Part shown: positions 21,112 to 33,700 of the stretch, one piece after another
Position numbering within the stretch: position 1 is the stretch's first letter
Layout: every line of letters begins with the position of its first letter
Origin: Apium graveolens
Taxonomy: Eukaryota; Streptophyta; Magnoliopsida; Apiales; Apiaceae
Direction of reading: 5' to 3'
NCBI RefSeq assembly: GCF_009905375.1
Contig: NC_133653.1
Location: 96,894,609 to 96,958,608, forward strand
DNA length: 64,000 nucleotides
Program-made: the position numbers and the translations under genes
The notes under the pieces: generated by a model
Told to the model about the DNA's origin: nothing
Seen by the model: only the letters and a program-made list of their open reading frames with translations
Databases searched by the model: none

Positions 21112-21987
21112 CTAAGCAGATTTAGAGAAAGAACTTGAAACCATTCCAAGTTCATTTACCAATCTTGTAAAAGTAGCTTCACACAGTGGTTTTGTGAAGA
21201 TATCTGCTAGTTGTTGATCTGTTGGAACAAAGTGCAATTCCACTGTACCTTCATCCACATGTTCCCTTATGAAGTAGTACCTTATGCTGATGTGCTTGTT
21301 CATTGAGGGTTGAACTGGATTACCTGTCATAGAAATAACACTTTGATTATCACAGTAAATAGGGATTTTAAAATATGTTAACCCATAATCCAGTAACTGA
21401 TTCTTCATCCAAAGAATCTGTGCACAACAGCTTCCTGCAGCAATGTATTCTGCTTCTGTAGTTGATGTGGAAATTGACTTTTGTTTCTTGCTAAACCAAG
21501 AAACCAATCTGCCTCCAAGAAATTGGCAGCTTCCACTTGTGCTTTTCCTGTCAATTTTGCAACCTGCAAAATCTTCATCTGAGTAACCTATTAGCTTAAA
21601 GTCTGATTCTCTAGGATACCACAATCCCAGATCAGCTGTTCCCTTAAGATACTTGAAAATTCTTTTCACAGCTGTTAAGTGAGGTTCTCTTGGATCTGCT
21701 TGAAATCTTGCACAAAGACAGGTAGCATACATGATATCAGGTCTACTAGCAGTTAGATAGAGTAGAGAGCCAATCATGCCTCTGTAATCAGTAATATCTA
21801 CTGATTTACCAGTATCCTTATCCAATTTTGTTGCAGTGGCCATGGGAGTGGATGCACTTGAACAATCTTGCATTCCAAATTTCTTCAATAAATTTCTGGT
21901 GTACTTGGTTTGACAAATAAAAGTTCCTTCTTCATTCTGCTTGACTTGAAGGCCCAGAAAATAGCTAAGTTCCCCCATCATACTCAT
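21112..21987 (-). pseudogene. pol: RNase H end of X pol
   Basis: About 290 codons, open throughout. It begins just after the RT (MMGELSYFLGLQV is the usual RT-RNase H connection) and contains GYSDEDFAGCKIDRKSTSG, STTEAEYIAA and HISIRYYFIREHV, the Copia RNase H block. The acidic residues usual for catalysis are present; DEDFAG replaces the common DADWAG. It ends LADIFTKPL then about 20 residues, a normal Copia C-terminus. It is separated from the RT by an in-frame TAG at 22000. RNase H removes the RNA strand during reverse transcription. Confidence 0.85.
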
Positions 21988-21999
21988 TTGATATCTTGA

Positions 22000-22943
22000 C
22001 TACATTAGTTTGGTAAACTTCTTATAAAGTCTGTCATTTGTAGAACCAAAGATGATATCATCAACATATATCTGAACCAAAAGTAAGTCCTTTCCATGGT
22101 TGAGGTAGAACAGAGTTTTATCAATAGTTCCTCTATTAAATCCACTTTCCAGAAGAAACTGAGCTAAAGTCTCATACCATGCTCTTGTAGCTTGCTTAAG
22201 GCCATAAAGTGCTTTATCAAGCCTGTAGACATGATTTGGATATTTGGGATCTACAAAGCCTGGAGGTTGTTCAACATATACTTCCTCTTCCAATTCTCCA
22301 TTGAGAAAAGCACATTTCACATCCATTTGAAAGATAGTAAACTTTTTGTGAGCAGCATAAGCCAAAAATATCCTTATGGCTTCCAATCTAGCAACTAGTG
22401 CAAATGTTTCATCATAATCAATTCCCTCCTGTTGAGAATATCCTTTTGCAACCAGCCTTGCTTTATTTCTTGTAATTATGCCATCACTATCAGTTTTATT
22501 TCTGAACACCCACTTTGTACCAACAACAGATCTGTTCTTTGGTCTTCGCACTAGGGTCCAGACTTTGTTTCTTTCAAATTCATTTAACTCTTCCTGCATT
22601 GCTTGCACCCAATCAGCATCTTGAAGAGCTTCTTCCACTTTCTTTGGTTCAGTCTGAGAAAGAAAAGAATTATAGAGACATTCACTTGAAGTAGTTGTTC
22701 TAATTCTGACACCTGCATCAGGATTTCCAATAATTAAGTCAGGTGTATGTGATTTAGTCCACTTCCTTGCAGATGGAAGGTTTTCTCTAGAACTGGATGC
22801 TCCCCCATGATCCATGCTATCTTCATCAACATTTTCTGATGCTCCCCCTGAAACTATGCTCTCTGAGTTGGATCCTTCAGAATTTAAGTTTTCAGAACTA
22901 TCAGAACTTGGCTTATCAGAACTTGATGAATCAGAACTTTAAG
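22000..22943 (-). pseudogene. pol: Reverse transcriptase of X pol
   Basis: RVT_2-type Copia RT. Visible motifs: [47 protein letters not shown] (first catalytic Asp) and the active-site box [10 protein letters not shown] near residue 250 of the 271-codon block. The frame is the same as integrase and RNase H. It is bounded by TAA near 22940 (upstream linker) and TAG at 22000. The linker before it is Ser/Asp-rich (repeated SSD) and links integrase to RT. Without the stops this would be part of one polyprotein. Confidence 0.85.
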
Positions 22944-23058
22944 AGCCAGTTGTATGTTCTGATGCGTCTTGAGATGTGGTTGTATCTTCAGTATGCTCCC
23001 CCTGCACAGGGGCATCTTCCTTTGACGTAGTCACCACAGTTTCAATAATATCAGAATT

Positions 23059-24462
23059 TTATCCATCAGAGTTTGCAGTATCAGGATTTAGACTGTCAGG
23101 ATTTTCAGTATCAGAATTTAAGTCTTCATTTTCAAATCTCAGCTGATCATGATCATTGAAATCTTCAAGTCCAATAATCTTCCTATCATCAAAGGAGACA
23201 TTTATAGATTCCATGACAACCCTTGTTCTTAAATTGCAGACTTTGAAGGCTTTTGTGGAAAGTGGATACCCAACAAAAATTCCTTCATCAGCTTTTAAGT
23301 CAAATTTGGATAGCTGTTCAGGGTGAGTCTTAAGAACAAAATACTTGCATCCAAACACATGAAAATACTTAAGATTTGGCTTCTTTTTCTTCACCATCTC
23401 ATATGGTGTCTTTCCATGCTTGTTAATGAGTGTTGCATTCTAAGTAAAACAAGCAGTCTGCACAGCTTCAGCCCAAAAATAGGTTGGTAGCTTTGCTTCA
23501 TCAAGCATAGTTCGTGCAACTTCAATAAGAGTTCTATTCTTTCTTTCAACAACTCCATTTTGCTGTGGAGTTCTAGGAGCAGAAAATTCCTGCTTGATTC
23601 CATTGTCTTTGCAGAACTCTTCCATAATCAAATTCTTGAACTCAGTGCCATTATCACTTCTTATGATCTTCACAGAATCTTTGACCAATTTATCCAGTTG
23701 CTTGACATGATCAATCAAGATAGATACAGTTTCACTTTTTGTGTGCAAGAAATACACCCATGTGTATCTGGTGAACTCATCCACTATGACCATAGCATAT
23801 TTCTTCTTTGCAATAGACATGACATTCACTGGACCACATAGATCTACATGAAGTAGGTGATAAGGCTCAAGAATTGATGATTCAGTCTTGCTCTTGAATG
23901 AAGATTTTCTTTGTTTAGCCTTCTGACATGAATCACAAAGGCCATCAGGAGAAAATACTGATTTTGGCAGTCCTCTCACAAGATCTTTCTTGACCATTTC
24001 ATTTATATTGTTGAAATTTAAATGAGAGAGTTTCTTGCGCCAGTTCCAGCTTTCTTCAATTGATGCTCTACTCACCAGACAGATTGCAGACCCATCAATA
24101 CTTGTTGAAAGCTTGGGTTCATAAATGTTACCATGCATGTATCCTTTCAGAACAACTTTGCCTGTAGATTTGCTTACAACTTCACAGTGTTCTTCAAAGA
24201 AATCCACATGATAACCTCTGTCACAGATTTGACTAACACTCAACAGATTGTGTTTAAGTCTTGAGACCAGAGCTACTTCTTTAATGATGACATTCCCAAG
24301 ATTGATATTACCATATCCCAGTGTTTTTCCAATGTTGCCATCTCCATAAGAAACACTTGGGCCAGCTTTCTCCACAAAGTCTGATAGCAGGGCTTTCTTT
24401 CCAGGCATATGTCCTGAGCATCCACTGTCCAGAACTAGAATGTTTTTCATGTTGCCCTGCAA
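23059..24462 (-). pseudogene. pol: Protease and integrase of X pol
   Basis: The first block (24462-23440, 340 codons) starts inside the frame with no true ATG. Protease active site VLDSGCSGHM at residues 10-19; integrase zinc finger HLNFNN...CDSCQKAK; catalytic core with HVDLCGP, RSDNGTEFKN and GVVERKNR giving the D,D,E triad. A TAG at 23440 splits off the integrase C-terminal part (FHVFGCKYFVL, FVGYPLSTKAF), which runs to TAA 23059. Two stops (TAG, TGA) lie just before protease at 24463-24477. Protease matures the polyprotein; integrase inserts the cDNA. Confidence 0.85.
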
Positions 24463-24474
24463 TCACAAAGACCA

Positions 24475-25377
24475 CTAATGATTAGTTTTAAGGACCCAGA
24501 CTTGCTTGGATCCTTTGGCCTTATCAGGTTTATTAACATTTACAGCGGATTTAGCATCAGAGTTTATGTTAACATTTTTCTTATCAGCATTTACACTATC
24601 AGACTTTGTATCAGAACTTACACTAGAAGGAACAATGCTAACTTTCTTTAAATAAGGTTTTACTTGATAATAATCATTGTACAAACTATGATATTCCTTA
24701 CAAGTATAAATGGAATGCCATAAACTACCACAATGAAAACAAGGATTTTGTGGCCTATATCTAACAGACTGACTCTTAACTCCTGACTTTGAAGGTAATG
24801 AGTTTATTTTCTTATTCTTCCTGCAAAAAGAAGCCAGATGGTTAGAACTTCCACAGTTATGACATGTTTTTCTAGGAGCATTAGGAACAGGCTTATAATC
24901 ATTGCTTTTATTTACACCTTCCTTTCCATTCCTATTTTTCCAAGGTGACTTTACCTTGTTTACATTCTTAACTTCTTTCAGCTTATGCTTAAGCTGCTTC
25001 TTTGTCATTAAGCCTACGTTTACTTCAGTTGTCTTTTCCTATTTTAGTTTGTCAGAAGTTAATTCCTCTTTAACTTCTGATTTCTCAGTATCAGACTTTA
25101 CAGCTACCAACTTAACAGGTTTAAACTTTGGCTTTTGTTTAACAACTATAGGCTTAATTTCTACAGTTCCTTTATCATTCTTATCATCTCCATAACCTAA
25201 GCCCTCTTTCAAGTTTCCACTACTTAACAAATTCTGAGTTGTTCTGCCAGAGTTAGTCCAAGTCCTGATAATCTCTTTTTCCTTTTCTAACTCAGTATTT
25301 AGAGATTCATTCATTTTAAGTACTTCATCCCTAACATAGAAGGCATCATCTCTATCTTTCTGAGTTTGATGGAACAT
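24475..25377 (-). pseudogene. gag: Gag-protease linker of X with two extra zinc knuckles
   Basis: Two in-frame blocks (25377-25039 and 25008-24475) are parted by a TAG at 25039. The first is coiled-coil-like and Lys/Glu-rich. The second has CHNCGSSNHLASFC and CFHCGSLWHSIYTC, two CCHC knuckles beyond the main one in gag. This three-knuckle layout also occurs in part in element C, where two are seen, and is typical of this gag type. A frameshift near 25385 parts this frame from the gag before it. Likely RNA binding. Confidence 0.7.
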
Positions 25378-25391
25378 GACTAACTCTTTTT

Positions 25392-26813
25392 CTAAATAAT
25401 CATTCCTCTTTTTACAACAAGATTTTCAGAAGTTAATCTTTCACATGTTAAAGTTTGATCTCTATAACTAATGAACATGGTTTTAAGATATCTTCTCAAC
25501 TCATTAATATCATCAGTATGAAAGGCATAAGTAGTTTGAGGTACCTTTAACTCAGCAGCTTCAGAACTGCTATCAGTATTTACCATATCAGCATTTACCA
25601 TCAAGGCATAATTCTCCTAACTTTCAGAATCTAAAGTGGCTGTCCAGCTTTTCTTCTTTTTGACAAGAGCCTTGCCTTTGTCACTCTTCACTTTCTTGCA
25701 ATCAGGAGATATGTGGCCTTTCTCACCACAATTGTAGCATTTGACATTTGTATAATCTCCTCTGTCAGACTTCCCTCCTTTGCCTTCAGATCTTCTAAAA
25801 TTCTTCTTATCAGAACTTGCACCTTTCTTGGAAAACTTCTTTCCCTTCCTGAACTTTCTGTATGCAATCCTTGTGATTCCTTTCACCATAAGAGCACACA
25901 GCTTCATCATCTCTTCATCAACATCCATCTCAGGAAAGCTTTCAGTTTCTGAGTCATCATCACTATCAGAATTTGATGACTCAGTATTAGACTTTGTGAT
26001 GAGCGCTTTTCCCTTGCCTTTCCTTGAGGTAGCTGCCTTGGGGGATTCTTCTTCAGCCTTAAGAGCAACTGTCCTTGACTTTCCTCCTTTCCTCTTGCTT
26101 CTTTGTTCCATCTCAAGTTCTTGAGTCTTGAGCATCCCATAAATTTCATCAACAGTTGTTTCTTCAAGATTATAGTTGTCTCTTATAATTGTTGCCTTCA
26201 AATCCCAACTTTCAGGAAGAGCTAACAGGAATTTAAGTATTGAATCTTCAATATCATACTCCTTATCAACTAGTGACAAATCATTCAAGAGTTTGACAAA
26301 TCTGTCATATAAATCAGTCAATGACTCATTAGGCTTTGAGTCAAAGTGTTCATACTCTTGAGTGAGTATTATCTTCCTGTTATTCTTAATCGAATCAGTT
26401 CCCTGGCACCTTGTCTCCAAGGCATCCCATATCTCCTTTGCAGTCTTGCAGTTAATTACCCTGTTGGACATTACATTATCAATGGCACTATGCAGCAAGT
26501 GTCGTACCTTAGCATCCTTAGCAATTGATGCGATATCTTCAGCAGTGTAATCACTCTTCTCCTTTGGTACAGACTTTGTTGCTTCACCTGCAACTACAAC
26601 AGCGAGTTTTGTTGGCTTGTGAGGTCCTTCATGGATTCTGTCAAGATATTCTGGATCGGTAGCTTCCAGAAACATAGTCATCATCACCTTCCATATGGGA
26701 TATTCAGATGGCTTCAGTATGGGAACTCTAATAGCCTCATATCGACTATGGATTTGAGTCTTTGGTGGTTCTTCAGTTTTGGTGGGCTTGGTAGGAGTTT
26801 CTGCTTCAGACAT
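25392..26813 (-). pseudogene. gag: gag of X
   Basis: ATG at 26813 (MSEAETPTKPTKTEE), only 43 bases past the PBS, so the leader is very short. 398 codons to TAG 25617, then the same frame continues to 25392. Copia capsid region with RVPILKPSEYPIWKVMM and IWDALETRCQG; zinc knuckle CYNCGEKGHISPDC at residues 359-372; basic Lys/Gly stretch before it; acidic Ser/Asp patch around residue 275. Gag forms the virus-like particle and binds RNA. The TAG at 25617 lies in the normally open text before ENYALM. Confidence 0.85.
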
Positions 26814-26855
26814 GATTGTTTTTGGATCTTAAACTGTTTGTGTGTTAACAGATAA

Positions 26856-26867
26856 GCTCTGATACCA
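26856..26867 (-). promoter_or_regulatory. Primer binding site of X
   Basis: GCTCTGATACCA, exact complement of TGGTATCAGAGC, two bases from the LTR TG at 26870. Initiator tRNA-Met primer. Confidence 0.9.
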
Positions 26868-26869
26868 CT

Positions 26870-27468
26870 TGTTAGGTCACACACACTGTAGAAGGGGGTT
26901 GAATACAGTGTTTATCACAATCAAATCGAATTAAAAAAACTCAAGTAACAGAAAACAGACTTTATAATAAACTCTGTTACAATATCGAACTGTCCTCTCT
27001 CAGTGATGAACAAATATCACGAGAGTTGCTAGGGTTACAATTAATAATATTCTCAATAATGATAACACTTATAGTGTAACCCCTTTGTCTATGTTTATAT
27101 ACTACACTGTTACAAGATAATCGCTAATTGATATGGAATATAATTCTGCTTCCTAAAATATATCAATCAATTATATTTTCTTCCAAGTATTCCATTCTTC
27201 ATAGAATTCCTTCTTCATGCATATCTCTTCTTACATTTGTCTTGATCTTCTTTCCTTTCAATCAGCCGCCTTCCTTATCTGAAAGTTTCCTTTAAGTCCT
27301 GATATTATCTCCTGATAAATATCTCCTGAACCTTAAGTACTGATAACTTAAGTTCTGACTTCAGTATAAGTGTTCATTTCAGTTAAGTACTGATTTGCCC
27401 TGTTCAAGTAAGATCTGAAAACTAAACATAAATCATATTAGACATGACATTATCAAATATATCTAACA
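26870..27468 (-). repeat. 5' LTR of X
   Basis: 599 bp, TGTTAGGTCA to ATCTAACA. It pairs with 1486-2084 by equal length, shared variants and TCATT flanks. TATATAAA (minus sense) at 27094-27101. Confidence 0.85.
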
Positions 27469-27473
27469 TCATT
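27469..27473. repeat. Target site duplication of X, right copy (TCATT)
   Basis: It matches 1481-1485 exactly. Confidence 0.8.
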
Positions 27474-28309
27474 TTAATTCAAATCAGAATGTATTTATTT
27501 CAAAATATCTTGTTAATACTCTCGGTAACTAAGCACATTGGCTTTAGTTACAGTATTGCATAACAATTCCAAAATAGAAGAATAGGACATTCACTAGAGC
27601 CACCGCTATATGATTATTAGTCGTACATCTGAAAATTTATAAACTTTTTCTATTTGTAGAATAATGACACCTTTCTATCCCGGTTATCACACACTTCACA
27701 GGTTCCTGAGTACACGCAGTTCCTTCGCCTGCTGTACCTTTGGCAGTCTCTCTAGTACCCGTAGCACTAGAGTCTACCCCTCCCAGTCCTTTTAAAGAAT
27801 CATATCATATACTTGGAACTTATATTTGTTCCCCAAGCGTAATTCTTGTTGATAGGTATATACCGATATATACACATATTTTTGAAAATTTCTGGAGGAA
27901 GTATTACAATAATGTAATTTGACCACTGTCAAGAGATAAATAATTAAGGGGGTGTTTTTTTGACATTATCGTCAAATTATTTAAAATATGTCAAGATAAT
28001 ATTTTTCGACGATTTGAAAGTACTAGAACGATTTTCTGAAATTCAAAAAATATTGTATAAGATGATTTATGATTTTTAATCTAACAAAATCCTTACATAA
28101 ATATTTAATAATTAATTAATATTTAATAAATTATTAATCCTCAAATAATTCATTTATAAAAGAATAATTAAAATAATATTCCTCAACTGATTTATATTTA
28201 GATAAAATCAACTAAATCTATAATAAATATTTAATAATTGAAATTAATAATTAAATAATCGTGTAGGAACACTTCTTCTTTTGAATTAATATTTAAAATA
28301 ATATTCATC
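27474..28309 (-). mobile_element. Gypsy LTR (element P), second part
   Basis: It continues P's LTR after the X insertion. A TTTCAAAATATCTTG stretch near 27497 echoes one near 1409, so P's LTR carries an internal partial repeat. AT-rich from 27950 on. It is cut at 28309 by the LTR of O. No coding region seen. Confidence 0.5.
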
Positions 28310-31300
28310 TGTCACAGGCCAAAATTATAGCTAAAAGATTACAACTGATAAATATAATTATTACAAACAGCTGTTTACAACATAATCCAAGATCGCAAAG
28401 TTTCGCTGTTTGAACAGACCTACACTAACAACTATTACATCTTTTACATAGCTACCGGTCCTAACTCGAACACTGAATATACTACCTGAGCTCTTACATA
28501 AGCCTCAGCATCTCCATTGGTAGACTTACGAGCAGCCTGCTTGAATCTAACCATACTTGCTAGCTAAAATAATATGAATAAATAGCATGAAGTGAGCCAA
28601 ATGCTCAGCAAGTATATAATGAGACAAAAATTAACAATATTGCAAGTCATAATTCAATGTTAGGGTAGATGGCTTCATTATTCAAGTAAAATAATTTTTA
28701 AAATCAATCATTGCTCAAAAATCATTTTATGATGCTACGGATTACAGCCGATGATCAGCCGCGAAGTAATCCCGAACCTCGCCGGGTTCTAACAAATTTT
28801 AATTGGGATCCCTAGGAAACTTTTAAGCCTAATGTAAAAAGTGTGAAAAGGACTTGTGTCTTAGTCCAATACACTAATCTCAAGAAAACATTCTTTTGTT
28901 TGAAAATCTCTTTTAAATAATTATCCTTTATAAAACTGATGCCGGAGGGAAGTTAAAAAGATTCTAAACAAGGATATCAATTGTTCCACTTTCAAGGGAT
29001 TCTAGACAATAGAGTTACAACTATAAATCAAGGATTCGAATTATGAACTCTTATCAGAAATGAATTATCTTCTCACTAGTAGAGTCATCAAGGATGAAGG
29101 ATCAATGATTCGAAAGTAGGAAATAGTCATAGGGATATCGCATAATTAACAAGTTTAAGATCCTAAGCATGATATCATAAGGCTCAATGACTAAGGAAGA
29201 AAGTATTGAAAGAAGTATATCAATAATCAATAGGTTAAGACAAAATAGTTGCATATGACAATTTAAAAGCATTGATAAGTACAACCATTTCCTTGTAAGA
29301 ATAAAATTGAAACCACGAACGATAAGGTTGAGAAACTTGCCTCTCCTAAAGTTCTTAGTTCACATAAAAGCAACCTTGAGCTCCCCTACTCGACTTTGAT
29401 ATAAAGAGTCTTTCCTCTACCTTATCTTGAACCTACACATATAATACAACCTCATTGCTAAAGGTTCTACACACAACTCGAAGGACTCTTATATAAAACT
29501 CGACTCTAATGCAACACATAGGTACTACTTACACGAGTTCACTTATTATCATGCATTTCTATCAAATAATAACTTAGTGAACATAATCACATATAATTAC
29601 AATTAGTGACATGGAATCATGGCATTTAGTTCACATAATCGTACGAGTATCGATTGATCTCGAGACACTCTATCCTTGATCACTCGATTCTTCTTATTCA
29701 TCATTCTTAGTCACCAAACATTAGAATTCTAAGTAATATAAATCTAATTCTCTTGAATATTCTTAGCACAATATCTTACACTGACCTTAATTTATCTTAT
29801 AAGTGTCAACTCGCACCTAAGACTCACCTAATTCAACTCATAAACAACTTACACAAACCCAACCTTCCCAAATGCACCATTTGGCAACACCTTGCGTGCC
29901 TTGGAAAAGAGAACATTTTTACTCAGTGCATTCACTCAACTCTGCCTTTTCCTAACTCCTAACTCATAAACTATCTACTGAACTTGGTTTGACACTAAGG
30001 CCTCACTTGGGCCTACCTATGCCTTCCTATAAAGTTGACACAATTCTACAGTTGCAACTTTGCAAACTGCCCTATTTTAACCAACTTAAAACCCACTAAT
30101 ATTGCTCTAAGGTAGATTATAATGGTTTGCTAACCTTCCCTACGCTCCTTTACATCATTAACAATCAAGGCTCGAGGTTTAACTAACAAAAGCTAGCCTA
30201 TACTAGACCATAAAACATTCTCACACTAAGATTGTCCCTATTTTGGGTTGATCTAGGTTTTACACCAATACACCCATCAAAACACAACGTTTTCCTCAAT
30301 CTATGGTTACTGGACTTAAGCTTATATAAATTCCCAACACTATGGATCTTGGTCCTCCTAGGGCCTCACTAATGCTCACTCAGAACTCACCGAAATTTCG
30401 AAAAAATCTCAACTCATGGCTCGGACTATGCTACCCTTTCTTCCTTGATTCCATTCGGCTATAACCAACCTCCCAACAAGGAAAACCCAAACTAACTCAC
30501 TAACCTTCTTTTTCTTCCAATTATCTATCTATTAGATCATTCCATACTCTAAAATTATCAAAATAAATCATTTTATAAACATAACTAAGCATTAATAACA
30601 CTTAATCATATTTTCGAATTTATCATGCATATATTCGAATATTAACCTCAAGTAAAATCATGATATCCATGAATTAAGATCACTTAACAACTTAACATAC
30701 TTTATTTAAGTAAAACAAGATGTTAACTAGTGCATGAAAATCAAATTTGAACCAACAATAGCACTTAATCAGAGGATAACTAGTCTCAAATGTACATTAT
30801 TAGCACTTAGCAAGTTTTAGTACCAAAAACCAACATGAAAGTACTTATAATAAATATTTCGAGTAAAGCATGTCATGAGAAAGGTTTATTTAGGGAACTC
30901 ATGATAACACCTAGTTTTAGCCACATGCAAAAGGTTAAATCAACATACATGACTTAATAAGACAAGAATAATAGAAATTCATGACATGCAAAAGTTTTTA
31001 ACTAAGAAAACATAATTTGATCAACATGCAAGTTCCTATACTAACATGCAAGCATTTATATAAAAATACATCAAGCAAAACATGGCATGCAAGAGTTTAA
31101 GCTAACATGCAATACTAAAACTATAGAGATCATTGACATGCAAGAGCTTAAACCAAGATATATGCTTTGAAAAACATGATTTTTACACTAAAAGCTTTGA
31201 ATGCAAACAAAGCAACTAAAATTTGGTTCCATTCGGCTCCTTAAAAGCCATTTCCGAATGGTGAGGAAGGGAAATGGTGGGAGTATAACACTTGACCAAA

Positions 31301-32142
31301 CATAACCATCTCCAAAAATGATGTGTCTCATGGTCTGGACCTTAAATTCATAAGAATCAAGGCCTTCCCCTTCAGTTGCTAAGTATACTAGGCATGCAAC
31401 AATTAATCACTCTAATCTCAACATAAAACATATAAGGATGAATTGAACAAGGGGAGTAGGGTTAAATTATACTAAGATCTTGATGGATTGAGTGAGGAAG
31501 TGTGTGTATGTGTATGGTTCGGCCGAGAGGAAGAAAAGAGAGGGAGAGAGAAGAGAGTGGAGCAAGTGAAATGAGAGAATGATTACTCTTTTCCAACTTG
31601 GTGAGTTTTATGGATTTGTTTTGGAAGTAGAATTGAGATTTAACTATCTTGTCCTTGTAGTAACGCTATTAAAGTTTGCATGCAAAGGTATTCTTGGAAT
31701 TTGGCTAGTTGAAAAGATGTTATTGGTGTCCCTCTCTCCTTTTGGATGATCAAATGCATGCAAGGACATAATAGTAATCCACTAATTATTTTTCACATTA
31801 TCAAATATCTTTTAAAAGAATGATTTTTTTTGTAAATCTAAATATGATTTCATAATTCACAAAAATTACACAATAAAATAGTTTAAAATTTCAGAAATTT
31901 TAAGAGATCACTTTTATAAATTTTAAAAGAAATATATTTTTGAAAAGTAATTCTTATCAAAAATTAATATCTTTAAAATTACACATAAAAAGTCAAATAA
32001 AGCACCTTGCTTATAGATTTATAATACTCTGCTATACTAGCCACATCACATAATCGACACGTATTCATGTGATTTTTTAATAATTTACAGTCAAATACTT
32101 AAATACAACTCAATTATAAATAACTAAATATTGGTTGTTACA
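28310..32142 (-). repeat. 3' LTR of O
   Basis: It starts TGTCACAGGCC and ends TTGGTTGTTACA, about 3.83 kb. The right copy begins at 50087. Both contain the same landmarks, for example GCCGATGATCAGCC (28750; GCCGGTGATCAGCC at 50524) and the GGCCGAGAGGAAGAAAAGAG stretch (31520 and 53299). No gene is seen in it; ORFs here are shadows. Confidence 0.8.
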
Positions 32143-32160
32143 TCCTCTCCCCCTTAAAGG
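32143..32160 (-). promoter_or_regulatory. Polypurine tract of O
   Basis: TCCTCTCCCCCTTAAAGG reads as an A/G-rich run in element sense next to the LTR end. The same layout follows the G1 (38930) and G3 (57171) LTRs. Confidence 0.75.
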
Positions 32161-32176
32161 ATTATGTCCTCAGAAT

Positions 32177-33700
32177 CTAGGAGAACAAATGAGGATATTG
32201 AACCCGCATATCAGAATCTAGCTCCCTTGTTGACTCTTATATCTTAGGGTTCCTCCAAAGTAAATTTACTAATCTCACTGATTTATTCCCAAGACTCTTT
32301 TCTTGCAAATCGAGTATTTTGGCGAGTTGCTCTACATATGACAAATCTTCCTGAATTTCTAGTGACACATGAAATATGTTATGAACATGCTGATATTGTG
32401 GCGGCAAAGCTAGCTCGTAAGCAACTTTTCCCACTTGACTCAAAATTTCAAAGGGACCGATGTATCGCGGTGCTTATTTTCCTTTCTTCCCAAATATGGT
32501 CAATCATTTCCATGGTGACACTTTTAATAATGCAACTTCGCCTACTTAGAAAATAAAATCCTTTCGAGAAGGGTTCGCGTACTTTCGGTGCCTGTCTTGA
32601 GCAGCAAACAATCTTTTCTGGATTAATTTGTTCATCTCTTTCATCTTTTGAACCATTTCGGGGCCGAGAATCTTTCCTTCTCCAATTTCATCCCAACTTG
32701 TTGGCGATCTGCACTTCCTTCCATATAGAGCTTCGTATGGCGGCATGCTAATACTGGAGTGATGACAATTGTTGTAAGAGAACACTACAAGCGGTAGATG
32801 GTCGTTCCAACCTCCTGCAAAATCGATTGCACAACTACGCAAAATGTCCCCAATTGTTTGAATAGTCCGCTTGCTTTGACCGTCCGTTTGTGGATGATAT
32901 GACGTGCTCATATTTAGTTTTATGCCAAGACTTTCTATAAATTGTCTCCAAAATCTCGACTTGAATCATGAGTCTCAATCTGAAACTCTTGATACAGGTA
33001 CACCGTGACGTATTATGATTTCACGCACGTACAAGTGAACTAGCTTATCTAACGAAGACTTCTCATTGATTGGAAGAAAATGCGCTGACTTTGTAAGGCG
33101 ATCAACTATAACCCATATAGAATCGTGTCCGGATCTTGTTTGAGGTAATCATACCATAACATCCATGGAAATATTCTCTCACTTCCATTCTGAAATCTTT
33201 AAAGGTTGAATCAAACCACTAGGTCTTTGATCCCCCGCTTTCACCCTTTGATAAGTGTAACACTTGGTGACCCATTCTGCAATTTCCCTTTTCATATTTG
33301 GCCACCAGAATTTCTTTTTCAAATCTTGGTACATCTTCGTGCTTCCTGGATGAATTAAAAATGTTAAGTTGTGTGCCTCTTATAATATCTCGTTCTTTAG
33401 TTCGGTCACCTCAGAAATCCAGATTCTTGATAAAAACCTAAATACACCTTGGTCATCTTTTTGCGTGTATAATTCTTCTCCCGTCAGTTGATTATTCTCC
33501 TGATTCATTACTTCTTCCTAACATCTTCTTATCTTCTCCAACAACTCTGGCTGAAAGGTAATAGCTTGACACATCTCTTCCATTCCTCCGCAAAGACAAA
33601 GTTCCAATTGAAATTCCTCAATCTCCTTAAACAATTCTTTTGACATTGTAATATTCAACTTCTCCTTTCTACTCAAAGCATCGGCTACCATATTTTATTT
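32177..33700 (-). pseudogene. pol: Integrase and chromodomain of O
   Basis: Broken by many stops; two open blocks remain (32911-32546 and 32443-32237). Integrase zinc-finger and core text ([17 protein letters not shown] near 33290; MSTSYHPQTDGQS and YEALYGRKCRSP at 32911-32700) and then [10 protein letters not shown] and FHVS are visible. About 20 residues are missing between FHVS and the chromodomain compared with G1 and G3. The chromodomain itself (ILDLQEKSLGNKSVRLVNLLWRNP-type text) is interrupted by a TAA-type stop near 32237 and ends QYPHLFS at 32177. Chromodomains steer integration to heterochromatin in this family. Confidence 0.7.

Larger units (their letters stand above)
1486..27468 (-). 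mobile_element. Copia retrotransposon X, Sirevirus type, interrupted
   Basis: The element is bounded by two 599-bp LTRs and TCATT duplications. In element sense the order is LTR (27468-26870), PBS, gag, protease, integrase, RT, RNase H (to 21112), a small ORF, a long 3' ORF, PPT and LTR (2084-1486). Integrase before RT is the Copia order. The extra ORF after pol and the long zinc-knuckle gag point to the Sirevirus (Maximus/SIRE) lineage. By eye the two LTRs differ at about 23 of 599 positions with no length change. About 12.6 kb (5986-18585) inside it is foreign or duplicated. Without that part X would be about 13.4 kb, a normal Sirevirus size. It is defective: many nonsense codons and at least two frameshifts. 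Confidence 0.8.

Noticed and set aside
25780..26124. 114-codon plus-strand ORF
   Set aside because: Antisense shadow of X gag.
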